A program made the translations under genes and the position numbers. Positions 1 through 9,454 of a stretch of 64,000 nt of DNA are shown piece by piece (positions within the stretch are counted from its first letter, which is position 1; every line of letters starts with the position of its first letter). A model generated the notes under the pieces. That model was given only the letters and a program-made list of their open reading frames with translations, did not search any database and was not told where the DNA came from. Source of the stretch: an uncultured Opitutia bacterium (GTDB lineage Bacteria > Verrucomicrobiota > Verrucomicrobiia > Opitutales > Opitutaceae); NCBI GenBank assembly GCA_903859715.1, contig CAIONS010000048.1:21173-85172 (forward strand). Direction: 5' to 3'.

Positions 1-1524
1 AGTCCGGGCGAATTGTTGCAGCAGGTCAGCCTGACCCCGGAGCAGGCCACTCAGGCGGGACGGATTTTCCAGCAGCGCGGATTGAGCCCCGCGCTGTGGC
101 TTAACCCGGCTGTCGACGCCCTGGCGGAAGTCAGCCGCACGGTGCTCACCCCGGCCCAGCAAGCACAACTGGACCGGCTGCGCTCTGAAGCGCCGGCCAC
201 GCCGGGCCGCCGCAGTCTGGAATTCCTGCGGCAACACAAATTGTTGCCCGAGGCGTGGATTTACGGACTGGCGGATGTCCTCTGGCGCAGCCAGTGGCGC
301 GGCGCGTTTTTCAACGGCGAGTTTAGCTTGGCGGGCTGGCCCGCGTTTTTCCCGTATACCTTTGCGGTCAAGACTCCTCTCGCGGTGTTCGGCGTGCTGG
401 CCTTGGCCATCGCGGCCGTGGTCGCAGGCTGGCGCCGCGGCAATTCGGTCGCGTCACCCGGTTCCCACGGCCATTGGCTTTGGGCGGGCTTCTACCGGAC
501 GCTGCCACTGTGGACCCTCCTGCTGATCTACGGCGCGGTGATGATCACCAGCCATCTAAACATCGGACACCGGCATATGCTGCCGCTGTATGCGCCATTG
601 TTCGTGCTCTGCGGAATCGCCGGTGGGTGGATCGAGGACTGGCCGGTCGCCAGCCGCATGGGACGGATGGCGGGCGCGGCCCTGCTCATCCTCATGGGCC
701 TGCTGACCGTGGACGTGCTGGCGCGGTTTCCCAACTACCTCGCCTATTTCAACGGCGTCGTCAGTCCGGCGCAGGCCTATCGTCACCTCGTCGATAGCTC
801 GCTCGACTGGGGCCAGGATCTGCCCGCCGTGCAGCATTATATCGAGGCGCACCCCGAACACGGGCCCTATTATTTTTCCTATTTTGGCATCGCTGATCCC
901 GATTACTACAAGATCCCGGCCCGTCCGCTCTTCTCATATTACGGCCTGCAGTGGCATCGTCATTCCGCGATGGCCATCCTTCCGGTCCCGCTCGATCAGC
1001 CGGAAACCACTTTGGCCGCGCAGCGCGAAGCCCGGCCGGACTACGACTTGCTGACCGTGATGCGTCTGCCGGATCAAGGCGCGGCCGTCTGGCTGAAGAA
1101 ACCCGCGGAGCTGCGGCTGGCCGGCGGCACGTATCTGATCAGCGCCTCGATGCTGCAGCCGGTTTATTACGATTTAAAGGGTCCGTGGGGACCGTGGAAC
1201 TCCCGACACGAAGCCGTCTACCAACAACTCTCCACCGAAACCAAACCGCTCCTGGGCGATGATCCGGCGGCGCGTGCCGCGGCCTTGAACCGTCACTCGC
1301 CGTGGGAATGGGCCACGTTGCTCCAGCAATTCGATGCTTACCGGCTCGCGCGGCTGACGGCCTGGCTCCGCAAACGCGAGGCGGACGAAACGATCGATTA
1401 CTCCATCCTGGTCTATCACCTCACGGATGCGGATGTGGCCCAGGCACTCGACGGCCCGCCGCCCGAACTGGGCCCCGACCGGGCGCAAGCGATGTTGGAG
1501 CAGGCGGCCGCCGGGAAAAATTAG
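1..1524 (+). CDS. GT39-like integral membrane glycosyltransferase, C-terminal part (5' truncated)
   Basis: The reading frame is open from the first base, so the true start lies upstream of the window. What remains is about 507 residues with several hydrophobic helices (around residues 120-140, 165-180, 195-205 and 220-240 of the visible part). It carries motifs typical of lipid-linked-sugar (GT-C, GT39 or PMT-like) transferases, such as GHRHMLPLY in a luminal loop and DSSLDWGQDL. The C-terminal ~250 residues are soluble. The catalytic N-terminal loop with the acidic residues is outside the window, so substrate and exact family cannot be decided. The next gene is 355 bases away and unrelated in function. 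Confidence 0.6.
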   Translation, partial: SPGELLQQVSLTPEQATQAGRIFQQRGLSPALWLNPAVDALAEVSRTVLTPAQQAQLDRLRSEAPATPGRRSLEFLRQHKLLPEAWIYGLADVLWRSQWRGAFFNGEFSLAGWPAFFPYTFAVKTPLAVFGVLALAIAAVVAGWRRGNSVASPGSHGHWLWAGFYRTLPLWTLLLIYGAVMITSHLNIGHRHMLPLYAPLFVLCGIAGGWIEDWPVASRMGRMAGAALLILMGLLTVDVLARFPNYLAYFNGVVSPAQAYRHLVDSSLDWGQDLPAVQHYIEAHPEHGPYYFSYFGIADPDYYKIPARPLFSYYGLQWHRHSAMAILPVPLDQPETTLAAQREARPDYDLLTVMRLPDQGAAVWLKKPAELRLAGGTYLISASMLQPVYYDLKGPWGPWNSRHEAVYQQLSTETKPLLGDDPAARAAALNRHSPWEWATLLQQFDAYRLARLTAWLRKREADETIDYSILVYHLTDADVAQALDGPPPELGPDRAQAMLEQAAAGKN

Positions 1525-1879
1525 CCCGCAGTGGCCGCACTGCGGATGAGCCCGAGCGAACCGCGGTCGCCACCATCGAAGCCCGGACCCTACCTGAGGC
1601 TGAGTAACGGCAGCGGTCTGTGCGTGAAAACACGCGTCTCACAGCCGAAAGCGAAATATTTACAGCCCCACCCCTTGCCAAGGTCCGCCGGCGTGGATGT
1701 AGTCGGGCCATGTGTTCAATCACGCTGACCCCGGGAAAATTCGTGGGCATGAGGACAATTTCCCAGCCGGGTCGCAGGCTGAAGCCCGTGATTCGCCAGG
1801 GCCGGAAGCAATTGTGCCCGTCACCCGCAAATCCCCAGGGCGGAACCGTTACCCGCACCGCGTGACTTGAAGTTCGCTT
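1525..1879. other. 355-base non-coding gap before the RND operon
   Basis: I see no convincing gene here. Short open frames lack a ribosome-binding site and protein-like composition. The region is GC-rich with a few short inverted stretches and should contain the promoter of the downstream efflux operon. I looked for a cobalamin or other riboswitch and could not find its conserved boxes. Confidence 0.4.
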
Positions 1880-4800
1880 ATGTGGATCGTCCGACTCGCC
1901 CTTCGCCGGCCCTACACCTTTGTCGTCGCCTCGATGCTGGTGCTGATCCTCGGCGTGTTCACCATCCTGAACACCCCGACCGACATCTTCCCGGACATCA
2001 ACATCCCGGTGATCTCGGTGATCTTCAATTACAGCGGCATGTCGCCCGACGACATGGAAAAGCACATCATCACGGGCTTTGAGCGCACGCTGACCACCAC
2101 CGTCAACGACATCGAGCACACCGAGAGCCAGTCCCTTTACGGCGTCGCCACCGTCAAGATCTACTTCCAGCCCAACGCGAAGATTGAAACGGCCATCGCG
2201 CAGGTCGCCGCCATCTGCCAGACGTCCATCCGCTCGATGCCGCCGGGCACGCAGCCCCCGATGGTGATCCAGTACAGCGCGTCGAACGTCCCGATCCTCC
2301 AGCTCTCGTTCTCAAGCGACACCCTCGCCGAGCAGGGCATGTTCGACCAGGCGATCAACTTCGTCCGCCCGCGGCTGGTGACCGTGCCCGGTGTCCAGAT
2401 CCCCTATCCGTACGGCGGCAAACAGCGGCAGATCATGGTCGATCTGGATCCGGCGCGGCTTTACGCGTGGGGCATTTCGCCTTCCGACGTCTCCGCCGCG
2501 ATCGGCGCGCAGAACCTGATTCTGCCCGCCGGCAATACCAAGATCGGCAACCAGGAATACCCGGTCATCCTCAACAGCAGCCCCGTCAAGGCCGACGATC
2601 TCAACAACCTTCCGATCAAGACGGTCAACGGCACGCCCATCTACATCAAGGACGTGGCCCACGTACGCGACGGCTTCCAAGTCCAGACGAGCATGGTGCA
2701 CGTCAGCGGCAAGCGCGGTGTGCTCTTGTCGATCATGAAGAACGGCGGCGCCTCGACCCTCGATGTCGTCGCCGGCATCAAGCACGCGCTCGAGTCCGTT
2801 TACCCGATTCTGCCAAAAGGCCTGAAGGTCACGCCGCTGTTCGACCAGTCGCTCTTCGTCCGCGCCTCCATCGAGGGCGTCGTCCGCGAGGCCGTCATCG
2901 CCGCCGGGCTGACCGCGCTCATGATTCTCGTTTTTCTCGGCAGCTGGCGCAGCACCGTGGTGGTCGTCACTTCCATCCCACTTTCGATCCTCGTCTCCAT
3001 CATCGTCATGAGCTGGCTCGGCCAGACCTTGAACGTCATGACCCTCGGCGGCCTCGCGCTCGCGGTCGGCATCCTCGTGGACGACGCCACCGTGGAGATC
3101 GAGAACATCCATCGTAATCTGCACGAGGGAAAACGCCTCGTGCAGGCCATCCTCGACGGCGCATCCCAGATCGCCGTCCCCGCGTTCGTCTCGACCCTCT
3201 GTATCTGCATCGTGTTCATCCCGGTGGTCTTCATCAGCGGTTCGGCCAAGTTCCTGTTCATCCCGCTCGGCATGGCCGTCGCCTTCGCCATGCTGACGAG
3301 CTACCTGCTCAGCCGGACCCTGGTGCCGACGATGGTGCACTACCTGCTCGCCAGCGAAGTGGAGATGTACGGTGGCAAGCTGGACAAAAGCGATCCGCAT
3401 GCCGACCCCGAGAAGGCGAAGGCGAACGACCCGCACCTGCAGCACCCGTATTACAGCGTGGGTGCCGCGCTGCGGTGGACACTCAAGTTTTTCGCCCCGG
3501 CCATCGCCGCGGTCGCCGTGGGTCTCGAGATTGTCACCCGCGCCGGCCACGATGCCACGGAGATTTTCACGATCGCCTTTGTCGTCCTCGTGGTCATCGC
3601 CGCGCTGCGCTATGCCCTCCAAAACGGCTACATCTGGAGATTCCATGAAAAATTCAACGTCCAGTTCGAGCGCGTCCGCCGGCAGTACGGCGGGCTGCTC
3701 GCCTGGGGCCTGGCGCACCGCGCTGCGGTGCTGGGCGTGTTCCTCCTGCTGGTGGCTAGCTCCGTGGCCCTCGTGGGGTTCGGCCTGATCGGCAAGGATT
3801 TCTTCCCGACCGTCGACGCCGGCCAGATCCGTCTCCACGTGCGCTCCGCGCCCGGCACGCGCCTCGAGCAGACCGGGCGGATCTTCGCCGAGGTGGAAAA
3901 GGCCATCAAGGAGGTCATCCCGCCCGCAGAGATCGACACGCTCCTCGATAACATCGGCATCCCGAACAGCGGCATCAATCTCTCGCTCAGCGACGGATCG
4001 CTGATGTCTTCCGCCGACGGCGAAATCCTGCTCGCCCTCAAGCCCGGCCATAAGCCCACCGAGCAGTACATTGACCGGCTCACGCTGGAACTGCGGGCCA
4101 AGTTTCCCCGGCTCACGTTCTACTTCGCACCGGCCGACATCGTTACGCAGGTGCTGAACTTCGGCATCGCCGCCCCGATCGACGTGCAGATCGAGGGCGT
4201 GACCTCCGATGCGCCCGCCAACTACATCGTCGCCAAACGCATCGCCGCCGAGATCGCCGGCCTGCCCGGCGCGGCCGACGTGCGCGTGCAGCAGGTGCCC
4301 CACACGCCCACCCTGTTCATGAACGTCGACCGGACCCAGGCCAACTATGCCGGGCTCACCCAGCGCGACGTGGCCAACGACATGCTCGTGTCCCTCAGCG
4401 GCACCGCCCAGCAAAACCCGAATTACTGGCAGGACACCGTCCACGGCGTGCAATACAGCGTGCTGGTCCAGACCCCGCAGTACCGGATCGATTCGATCAA
4501 CGCCCTGCAAAACCAGCCGGTCGTGCCAGCAGGGAGCCTCGTGCCGGGCGCAGCGTTTCACCCGGAGGCCCAACTCCTCGGCAGCGTCGCCGCCCTCGAT
4601 CGTGGCGTGTCGCCGACCAACATCACCCACTACAACCCGCGCCCCACCTTTGACGTGCTCGCCGGCGTCCGCGGCATGGATCTCGGCACCGTCGCAGCCG
4701 GCGTGCGCGCCATCGTCGCCCGCGAGCGCGCCAATCTGCCGAAGGGCAGCCTCATCACCATCCGCGGTCAGGTTCAGAGCATGGACTCTTCCTTCACCGG

Positions 4801-5314
4801 GCTCAGCTACGGCCTGATCTTCGCGATCATCCTGGTTTACCTGCTGCTCGTCGTAAACTTCCAGTCCTGGCTCGATCCGCTCATCATTCTCATGGCACTG
4901 CCGGGCGCACTCGCAGGAATCCTGTGGATGCTGTTTATCACGCAGACCACGATCAACGTCCCGTCACTCATGGGCGCGATCATGAGTATCGGCGTCGCGA
5001 CGGCGAACAGCATCCTGATGATCACCTTCGCCAACGACCAGCGGAAGGAGGGCGCCAACGCCCATGACGCCGCGCTGGCCGCCGGTATGACCCGCCTGCG
5101 GCCTGTCATCATGACCGCCCTCGCGATGATCATCGGCATGCTGCCGATGTCTTTGGGCCTCGGCGAAGGCGGCGAGCAGAACGCCCCGCTGGGCCGCGCC
5201 GTCATCGGCGGCCTGCTCATGGCCACGTTTGCCACGTTGTTCTTTGTCCCCGTCGTGTACAGTAAGCTGCGCGCCAAGGCGGCAGTGACCCAAGTCGAGG
5301 AGGAGTTGAAATAA
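1880..5314 (+). CDS. RND-family efflux pump, inner-membrane permease (AcrB/HAE1-like)
   Basis: This is a proton-driven inner-membrane exporter of drugs or other small molecules, working with the next two genes as a tripartite pump. It has 1144 residues; AcrB has about 1050. The N-terminus has the usual first helix followed by PTDIFPDINIPVISV. The proton-relay aspartate pair is D401/D402 in LVDDATVEIENIH. The second half repeats the fold, ending in the ANSILMITFAND and LGEGGEQNAPLGRAV regions. Residues ~530-580, between the two halves, contain two extra hydrophobic stretches, which explains the length. The start is ATG 1880. The stop overlaps the adaptor start by one base, so the three genes are probably co-transcribed. 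Drug rather than metal specificity is likely but not certain. Confidence 0.9.
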   Translation: MWIVRLALRRPYTFVVASMLVLILGVFTILNTPTDIFPDINIPVISVIFNYSGMSPDDMEKHIITGFERTLTTTVNDIEHTESQSLYGVATVKIYFQPNAKIETAIAQVAAICQTSIRSMPPGTQPPMVIQYSASNVPILQLSFSSDTLAEQGMFDQAINFVRPRLVTVPGVQIPYPYGGKQRQIMVDLDPARLYAWGISPSDVSAAIGAQNLILPAGNTKIGNQEYPVILNSSPVKADDLNNLPIKTVNGTPIYIKDVAHVRDGFQVQTSMVHVSGKRGVLLSIMKNGGASTLDVVAGIKHALESVYPILPKGLKVTPLFDQSLFVRASIEGVVREAVIAAGLTALMILVFLGSWRSTVVVVTSIPLSILVSIIVMSWLGQTLNVMTLGGLALAVGILVDDATVEIENIHRNLHEGKRLVQAILDGASQIAVPAFVSTLCICIVFIPVVFISGSAKFLFIPLGMAVAFAMLTSYLLSRTLVPTMVHYLLASEVEMYGGKLDKSDPHADPEKAKANDPHLQHPYYSVGAALRWTLKFFAPAIAAVAVGLEIVTRAGHDATEIFTIAFVVLVVIAALRYALQNGYIWRFHEKFNVQFERVRRQYGGLLAWGLAHRAAVLGVFLLLVASSVALVGFGLIGKDFFPTVDAGQIRLHVRSAPGTRLEQTGRIFAEVEKAIKEVIPPAEIDTLLDNIGIPNSGINLSLSDGSLMSSADGEILLALKPGHKPTEQYIDRLTLELRAKFPRLTFYFAPADIVTQVLNFGIAAPIDVQIEGVTSDAPANYIVAKRIAAEIAGLPGAADVRVQQVPHTPTLFMNVDRTQANYAGLTQRDVANDMLVSLSGTAQQNPNYWQDTVHGVQYSVLVQTPQYRIDSINALQNQPVVPAGSLVPGAAFHPEAQLLGSVAALDRGVSPTNITHYNPRPTFDVLAGVRGMDLGTVAAGVRAIVARERANLPKGSLITIRGQVQSMDSSFTGLSYGLIFAIILVYLLLVVNFQSWLDPLIILMALPGALAGILWMLFITQTTINVPSLMGAIMSIGVATANSILMITFANDQRKEGANAHDAALAAGMTRLRPVIMTALAMIIGMLPMSLGLGEGGEQNAPLGRAVIGGLLMATFATLFFVPVVYSKLRAKAAVTQVEEELK

Positions 5315-6558
5315 TGAAATCCAGCGAACCCACCCCCGAAGATTTGCCCAAGGTCAGCCCGCGGGCGCTGACGATCATCGCCGCCGTCCTCGTCCTCGCC
5401 CTGGCCGGCTTTTTCTTGCTCGGCTTCTGGCCGCGCCACAACCGCATCAAGGAACGCGAAGAGCTCGCCCGCACCCTCCGCGACCAGCCGTTGGTCGTCC
5501 AGGTCGTCCATCCGAAGACCACGAAAAAGCCTGTAACGCTCACCCTGCCCGCCGACGTTCGCGCCTATGCCGCCACGGCGCTCTACGCCCGTATCAATGG
5601 TTACCTGGCCTCGTGGAAAGCCGATATCAACGACCGCGTCAAACAGGGCGATGTTCTCGCTGTCATCGCCGCCCCGGACACGGATGCGGATCTCGAACAG
5701 GCCGAGGCCAACTTGAAGCAGCTGCAGGCCAACTATGACCTCACGCTGGCCACCGATCAGCGCTACCAGGGCCTGGTCGCCACGCAGGGCGTGACCCAGC
5801 AGCAGTTGGATCAGTTTCATTCAGCTGCCGAGCAGGCCAAAGCCGCCGTCGTGTCCGCCGCTGCCGCCGTCGACCGGCTAAAGGCGCTGACTGGCTTCGA
5901 GACGATCCGGGCCCCGTTCGACGGGATCGTCACCGCGCGCAACTACGATGTCGGCGCCCTGATCTCGTCCGCCAACATCGGCCCGGGACAGGAGCTGTTC
6001 GACGTGGCGGCCGATGACCGCCTCCGGGTCTACGTCAATGTGCCTCAGGCCTATGCTCCCCAGATCGCCTTCGACCAGCCCGTGACCCTCGCGCTCGAGC
6101 AGAATTATCCGGGCCGCAAGTTCACCGGCTCGGTCCGGCGTTCGTCCGGCACGCTCGACCCGGTGACCCGCACGCTGCGGACTGAACTGGAATTCAAAAA
6201 CAACGATCCGGTCTATCGCATTTTTCCCGGCATGTACGGCGAGGCGGTCTTCACCATCAAGCGCGAGGCGCCGGTCCTGACCGTGCCCACCAGTGCGCTG
6301 CTCTTCGAGGGCGACGGAAAACTCGTCGCGGTGGTCAGCGCGGAAAACAAAATCCATTTCGCGAAGATTTCCCCGGGCAGCGACCACGGCACCGAGATCG
6401 AGGTCGTCGCCGGCCTGAAGGGCGACGAATGGATCGTCTCCAATCCTGGCGAGCAACTGACCGAGGGCGTCACGGTTTCCCCCGTTTCCGACACTCCGGG
6501 AGCCACGGCACCCGGCGCCGCGGCCCCGGCAGCTCCGCCGCCCGCGAACGAAAAGTGA
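5314..6558 (+). CDS. RND efflux periplasmic adaptor (HlyD/MFP family)
   Basis: This 414-residue membrane-fusion protein links the inner-membrane pump to the outer-membrane channel. It has an N-terminal anchor helix at about residues 18-36 (AVLVLALAGFFLLGFW). A lipoyl-like half barrel (YAATALYARINGYLASWKADI, then KQGDVLAVIAAPD) and a helical hairpin with LEQAEANLKQLQANYDL follow, and then the beta-barrel with TIRAPFDGIVTARNYDVGALI. The C-terminus is Ala/Pro-rich. Its ATG overlaps the stop of the pump gene (ATAATGA), indicating translational coupling. Placing the adaptor after the pump gene is less common than the reverse order. Confidence 0.9.
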   Translation: MKSSEPTPEDLPKVSPRALTIIAAVLVLALAGFFLLGFWPRHNRIKEREELARTLRDQPLVVQVVHPKTTKKPVTLTLPADVRAYAATALYARINGYLASWKADINDRVKQGDVLAVIAAPDTDADLEQAEANLKQLQANYDLTLATDQRYQGLVATQGVTQQQLDQFHSAAEQAKAAVVSAAAAVDRLKALTGFETIRAPFDGIVTARNYDVGALISSANIGPGQELFDVAADDRLRVYVNVPQAYAPQIAFDQPVTLALEQNYPGRKFTGSVRRSSGTLDPVTRTLRTELEFKNNDPVYRIFPGMYGEAVFTIKREAPVLTVPTSALLFEGDGKLVAVVSAENKIHFAKISPGSDHGTEIEVVAGLKGDEWIVSNPGEQLTEGVTVSPVSDTPGATAPGAAAPAAPPPANEK

Positions 6559-6563
6559 GGCCG

Positions 6564-8021
6564 ATGTCGCACAGCACCCTAAGGCACGCAGGGCTCGGCT
6601 GGGCCGGATGTCTGCTGGCCGTTCTTGGCCTCAGCGGTGTGACCGGCTGCGTCGACCAGACCAAGGAAGTGCAGACCTACCGCGACGTGCTGGACGCGAA
6701 TCTGCCAAGGCCCAAGCCGCTGGAGCCCGGCGAAACGCTGACGCTGGAACGCGCACTCGCCTTGGCCAACGCCGACAACGAGCAGCTCGCATCACAGGGC
6801 GAGACGTACCTGCAGTCGCTGATCAACAAGAACCGCGCCGTCGCGGCGTTTCTCCCTTCGGTCAGCTTCCAGCCGAATTTCACCCTGGAGCAGGCCCCCA
6901 AGGGCGGCGCCACGGCCTCTCCCGGCGCGCCTTCCACGAGCGCCGCAGCGGCCGCGGCCAGCGCGGGCGGCTATGTGCAGCAGGGCAATGTGCTGCGCCG
7001 CTTCGAGGCGCCGGTGGTCGGCAGCATGAATTTTTCGTATTACAGCGTGCCCACGCTAAAGGGCGCGGAAATGACCATCGTGCAGCAGCGCCAGTTGCTG
7101 ATCGATGCGCAGGCGACCGTGCTGCTGAATGTCGCCCAGACCTACTACCAGGTCCTGATCTCCACCCGGCAGGCCGGCGTGCTGCAGGACTCGCTGGCGT
7201 TGCAGGCGGCCCGGGTTCGCGACGTCGAGGGACGCTTCAAGGTCCGGCTGGCACTCGCCCTCGAAGTGGCCCAGGCGCGTTCGGCCGAGTCCGCCACCCA
7301 AGTGCTGCTGACCCAGGTGGACAACGACGTACGCAATGGCCGCCGCACGCTGGCCGTGCTCATCGGCGCCGCGCAGGTCGACGGTCCCTTGGTAGACGAA
7401 AGCGTCCCGCCGGAACAGCTCGCGCCCGTCACCACTTTCGTCGAGCAAGCCGTGGCCCACCGCCCGGACCTGCTGGCTGCGCAGGCGGGGGTCAAGGCCG
7501 CGCACTACGCGGTCGATGCCGCGGTGTCCGAGTATTACCCGTCGGTTTCGCTCAACGTCGCGGGCTTTCTCTACCGGGAAAATTATGCCAACGCCACCAA
7601 GTGGGACGGCATTCTGCTGGCCAACCTGCCGATCTTTTCGCCCGGCACCATCAAGGCCGACGTCCGCACCGCGTGGTCCCGCCTGCGCCAGGCAGCCCTG
7701 TTCGAGTCCTACCTGCGCCGTCAAATCGAACAGGGCGTGCAGAGCGCCTACGATAATTTCATCACGAGCGGCGGCCAGCTGGCCGAACTGCAGCGGGAGG
7801 TGCAGGCCGCGTCGGATGCCTATCAACAGTCGGTCCAACTCGAGAAGAACGGCCTGGCCATTCCGCTGGATGTGCTGACCGCCCAGAACACGCTGCTCAA
7901 TGCGCAGCTCCAATATGCCAGTGAAGCGTTCAGCCGCACCGTCTATTATCTGGACCTGCTCCGCGCCACCGGCGATCTGAGCCCCCGCACACCGGCGAGC
8001 CTCCAAGCCCCGAAGCCGTAA
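6564..8021 (+). CDS. RND efflux outer-membrane factor, TolC/NodT-like lipoprotein
   Basis: This 485-residue protein is the outer-membrane exit duct of the tripartite pump. The start is ATG 6564, preceded by GTGAGG, five bases after the adaptor stop. An earlier in-frame start would overlap the adaptor gene and precede the signal peptide. The signal peptide ends in a lipobox, LSGVTGC, so the mature protein is lipid-anchored. Two repeats of the outer-membrane efflux domain follow, each with coiled-coil helices such as LALQAARVRDVEGRF and LAELQREVQAASDAYQQSV. An Ala/Ser-rich stretch at roughly residues 112-135 looks like an inserted linker. Confidence 0.88.
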   Translation: MSHSTLRHAGLGWAGCLLAVLGLSGVTGCVDQTKEVQTYRDVLDANLPRPKPLEPGETLTLERALALANADNEQLASQGETYLQSLINKNRAVAAFLPSVSFQPNFTLEQAPKGGATASPGAPSTSAAAAAASAGGYVQQGNVLRRFEAPVVGSMNFSYYSVPTLKGAEMTIVQQRQLLIDAQATVLLNVAQTYYQVLISTRQAGVLQDSLALQAARVRDVEGRFKVRLALALEVAQARSAESATQVLLTQVDNDVRNGRRTLAVLIGAAQVDGPLVDESVPPEQLAPVTTFVEQAVAHRPDLLAAQAGVKAAHYAVDAAVSEYYPSVSLNVAGFLYRENYANATKWDGILLANLPIFSPGTIKADVRTAWSRLRQAALFESYLRRQIEQGVQSAYDNFITSGGQLAELQREVQAASDAYQQSVQLEKNGLAIPLDVLTAQNTLLNAQLQYASEAFSRTVYYLDLLRATGDLSPRTPASLQAPKP

Positions 8022-8143
8022 GGATCGGCATCGGGCTTCCCGTCACCAGCGGTCGCGGACCGCACCCATGACCCGCCGCCCGGCCGCGCGGGTTCGACCG
8101 AAACTGCATTGACCGGCCATGCGGGCTGTACCACGTTTCAAGT

Positions 8144-8413
8144 ATGACGACCCCGCGCTCCTTAGGATTTGGTCTGCTCAGCATGCTTGTTCTCGCCGGC
8201 TGCGCCACTCCTGCCAAGGACCCCAAGCAGGCCTCCGCCAAGAAGATCGAGTACGTCTACTACACGCCGACTGGGAGCAACATCGCCATCCGCGTGCCCA
8301 AGGATCAGGTGCAGACGACCGACGAGGAGACCCGTCAGTCGCAGGAAGGACTGGCTACGATTCAGCAGCGCGGCATGAGCTCTCCCGCGAGAAGCGATAC
8401 GGGCAACAAGTAA
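8144..8413 (+). CDS. small lipoprotein of unknown function
   Basis: An 89-residue protein with a signal peptide and a clear lipobox (LVLAGC) at about residue 20. The mature part is a short polar domain containing KKIEYVYYTPTGSNIAIRVPK followed by a Gln/Glu-rich tail. I do not recognise the family. It lies 122 bases behind the efflux operon in the same orientation and could be an accessory lipoprotein, though the gap does not prove co-transcription. Confidence 0.65.
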   Translation: MTTPRSLGFGLLSMLVLAGCATPAKDPKQASAKKIEYVYYTPTGSNIAIRVPKDQVQTTDEETRQSQEGLATIQQRGMSSPARSDTGNK

Positions 8414-8587
8414 TCCGATTACGGCGGGTTACCGCTCGTCGTACGGCTTGCTTTGTCATCGCGATTCCAGCGTCGCTGGGCGCGACAATCCATCTGTCGC
8501 ATCTCCTCCGTCGTCTCCCGGCATTCGCCCTTGAGCGGCCGTACAGATGACGATTCGCTGGCGGCCATCGTCCAAGACGATCCACCC

Positions 8588-8845
8588 ATGAGCCTCGAAC
8601 TGAACAAGGAAGATCTTCCGGCCATCGTCGCCTCGCTCCAGCGCTACTTCCGCGAAGAGCTCGATACCGAGCTGAGCGAAATGCGGGCCAGGTTCCTGCT
8701 CGACTACTTCCAGAAAGAAATCGCCCCCTTCGCGTACAACCGCGGCGTCAGCGACGCCGAGCGCTACTTCCGATCCAAAGTGGAAGACCTGCCCGCCACC
8801 TGCTTCGAAGACGGCCTGACCTATTGGGCCGGCAAAAGAAAATAG
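8588..8845 (+). CDS. DUF2164 family protein
   Basis: An 85-residue acidic protein matching the DUF2164 pattern: a central helix with YFREELDTELSEMRARFLLDYF followed by the hallmark IAPFAYNRGVSDAERYF. Function is unknown. I chose ATG 8588 because the conserved domain starts directly there (MSLELNKED); an upstream extension to 8453 has no protein-like character. Confidence 0.8.
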   Translation: MSLELNKEDLPAIVASLQRYFREELDTELSEMRARFLLDYFQKEIAPFAYNRGVSDAERYFRSKVEDLPATCFEDGLTYWAGKRK

Positions 8846-8892
8846 CCTTACCGAAAGAGCGAAGGCTGGTACAGGCGGCGAGAGTCGAAGCC
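8845..8892 (-). repeat. partial copy of the tRNA-Gly 3' end and its flank (att-like)
   Basis: Bases 8862-8892 match 10376-10406, which cover the 3' end of tRNA-Gly(TCC), at 27 of 31 positions. Both copies also carry GCCTTACCG a few bases further out, followed by the inverted AAGGC, so each looks like a tRNA 3' end with a small hairpin behind it. The rest of the tRNA is absent at this copy. Together the two copies bracket about 1.5 kb of foreign-looking DNA. Confidence 0.55.
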
Positions 8893-8936
8893 ATCCGCCA
8901 CCATCGTTGCACCCTAACGGTTCTTTGATGCAGAAA

Positions 8937-9386
8937 CTATTTTTTGGCCTGATTATTGGGAAAACTCACTCCCGTTCCAAAAAAACACTCATTCGAAATT
9001 ATCTTTCCGTCTTTGAGTTTAAAAAGCTCGGTGTTCCGAAATAACCTGCCGTCGTTGGTCCAGCCATTGTAGGTCACAAGGGCGTCATCGCCGGCCACGA
9101 TCACCTTTTCCAAATCAAACTTCTTGGTGTTGGCGGCATTGGGCCAGCACCGCTCCTTGTACACTTTCAAATCAATCCGATTATCGCCGGCCGGGCTGGT
9201 GAAGGTGAAGTTGTCCGCGAGAATCAACTCCAGCATGTGCCAGTCCTTTTTTTCGTAAGCGGAGTAATATTGGCGAATGATTTTTTCGTTCATTGTAATG
9301 TCCGGTGATTTCTGTGCGAAACATGCAACGGCGGACATGCTTATCCATACCGTGAGGAGGGTCGCAAAGATTTTAGTCGTTTTCAT
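8937..9386 (-). CDS. secreted SnoaL/NTF2-like protein
   Basis: A 149-residue protein with an N-terminal signal peptide (LLTVWISMSAVACFAQ) and one NTF2-like cone domain. It contains IRQYYSAYEKKDWHMLELIL, then DNFTFTSPAGD and a C-terminal DGKIISNECFFG strand, as in SnoaL-like polyketide cyclase relatives. No enzymatic role can be assigned. I start at the ATG ending at 9386 because the signal peptide begins there (MKTTKIF). Base composition is clearly less GC-rich than neighbouring genes, with many AAA and TTT codons, which suggests acquisition from a less GC-rich donor. Confidence 0.72.
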   Translation of the reverse strand: MKTTKIFATLLTVWISMSAVACFAQKSPDITMNEKIIRQYYSAYEKKDWHMLELILADNFTFTSPAGDNRIDLKVYKERCWPNAANTKKFDLEKVIVAGDDALVTYNGWTNDGRLFRNTELFKLKDGKIISNECFFGTGVSFPNNQAKK

Positions 9387-9454
9387 ATTTATTGCACATG
9401 CACACGGGATTTGAAGCACACTACTGGGGCTGCGGGCGAATCAGAAAGGGCAGG

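Noticed and set aside
1600..1870. Possible riboswitch before the RND operon
   Set aside because: Some hairpins, but the conserved cobalamin-type boxes or other aptamer cores could not be found.
2312..4630. 772-residue minus-strand open frame opposite the RND pump
   Set aside because: Antisense shadow: His/Asp/Gly-rich without recognisable motifs or start signals.
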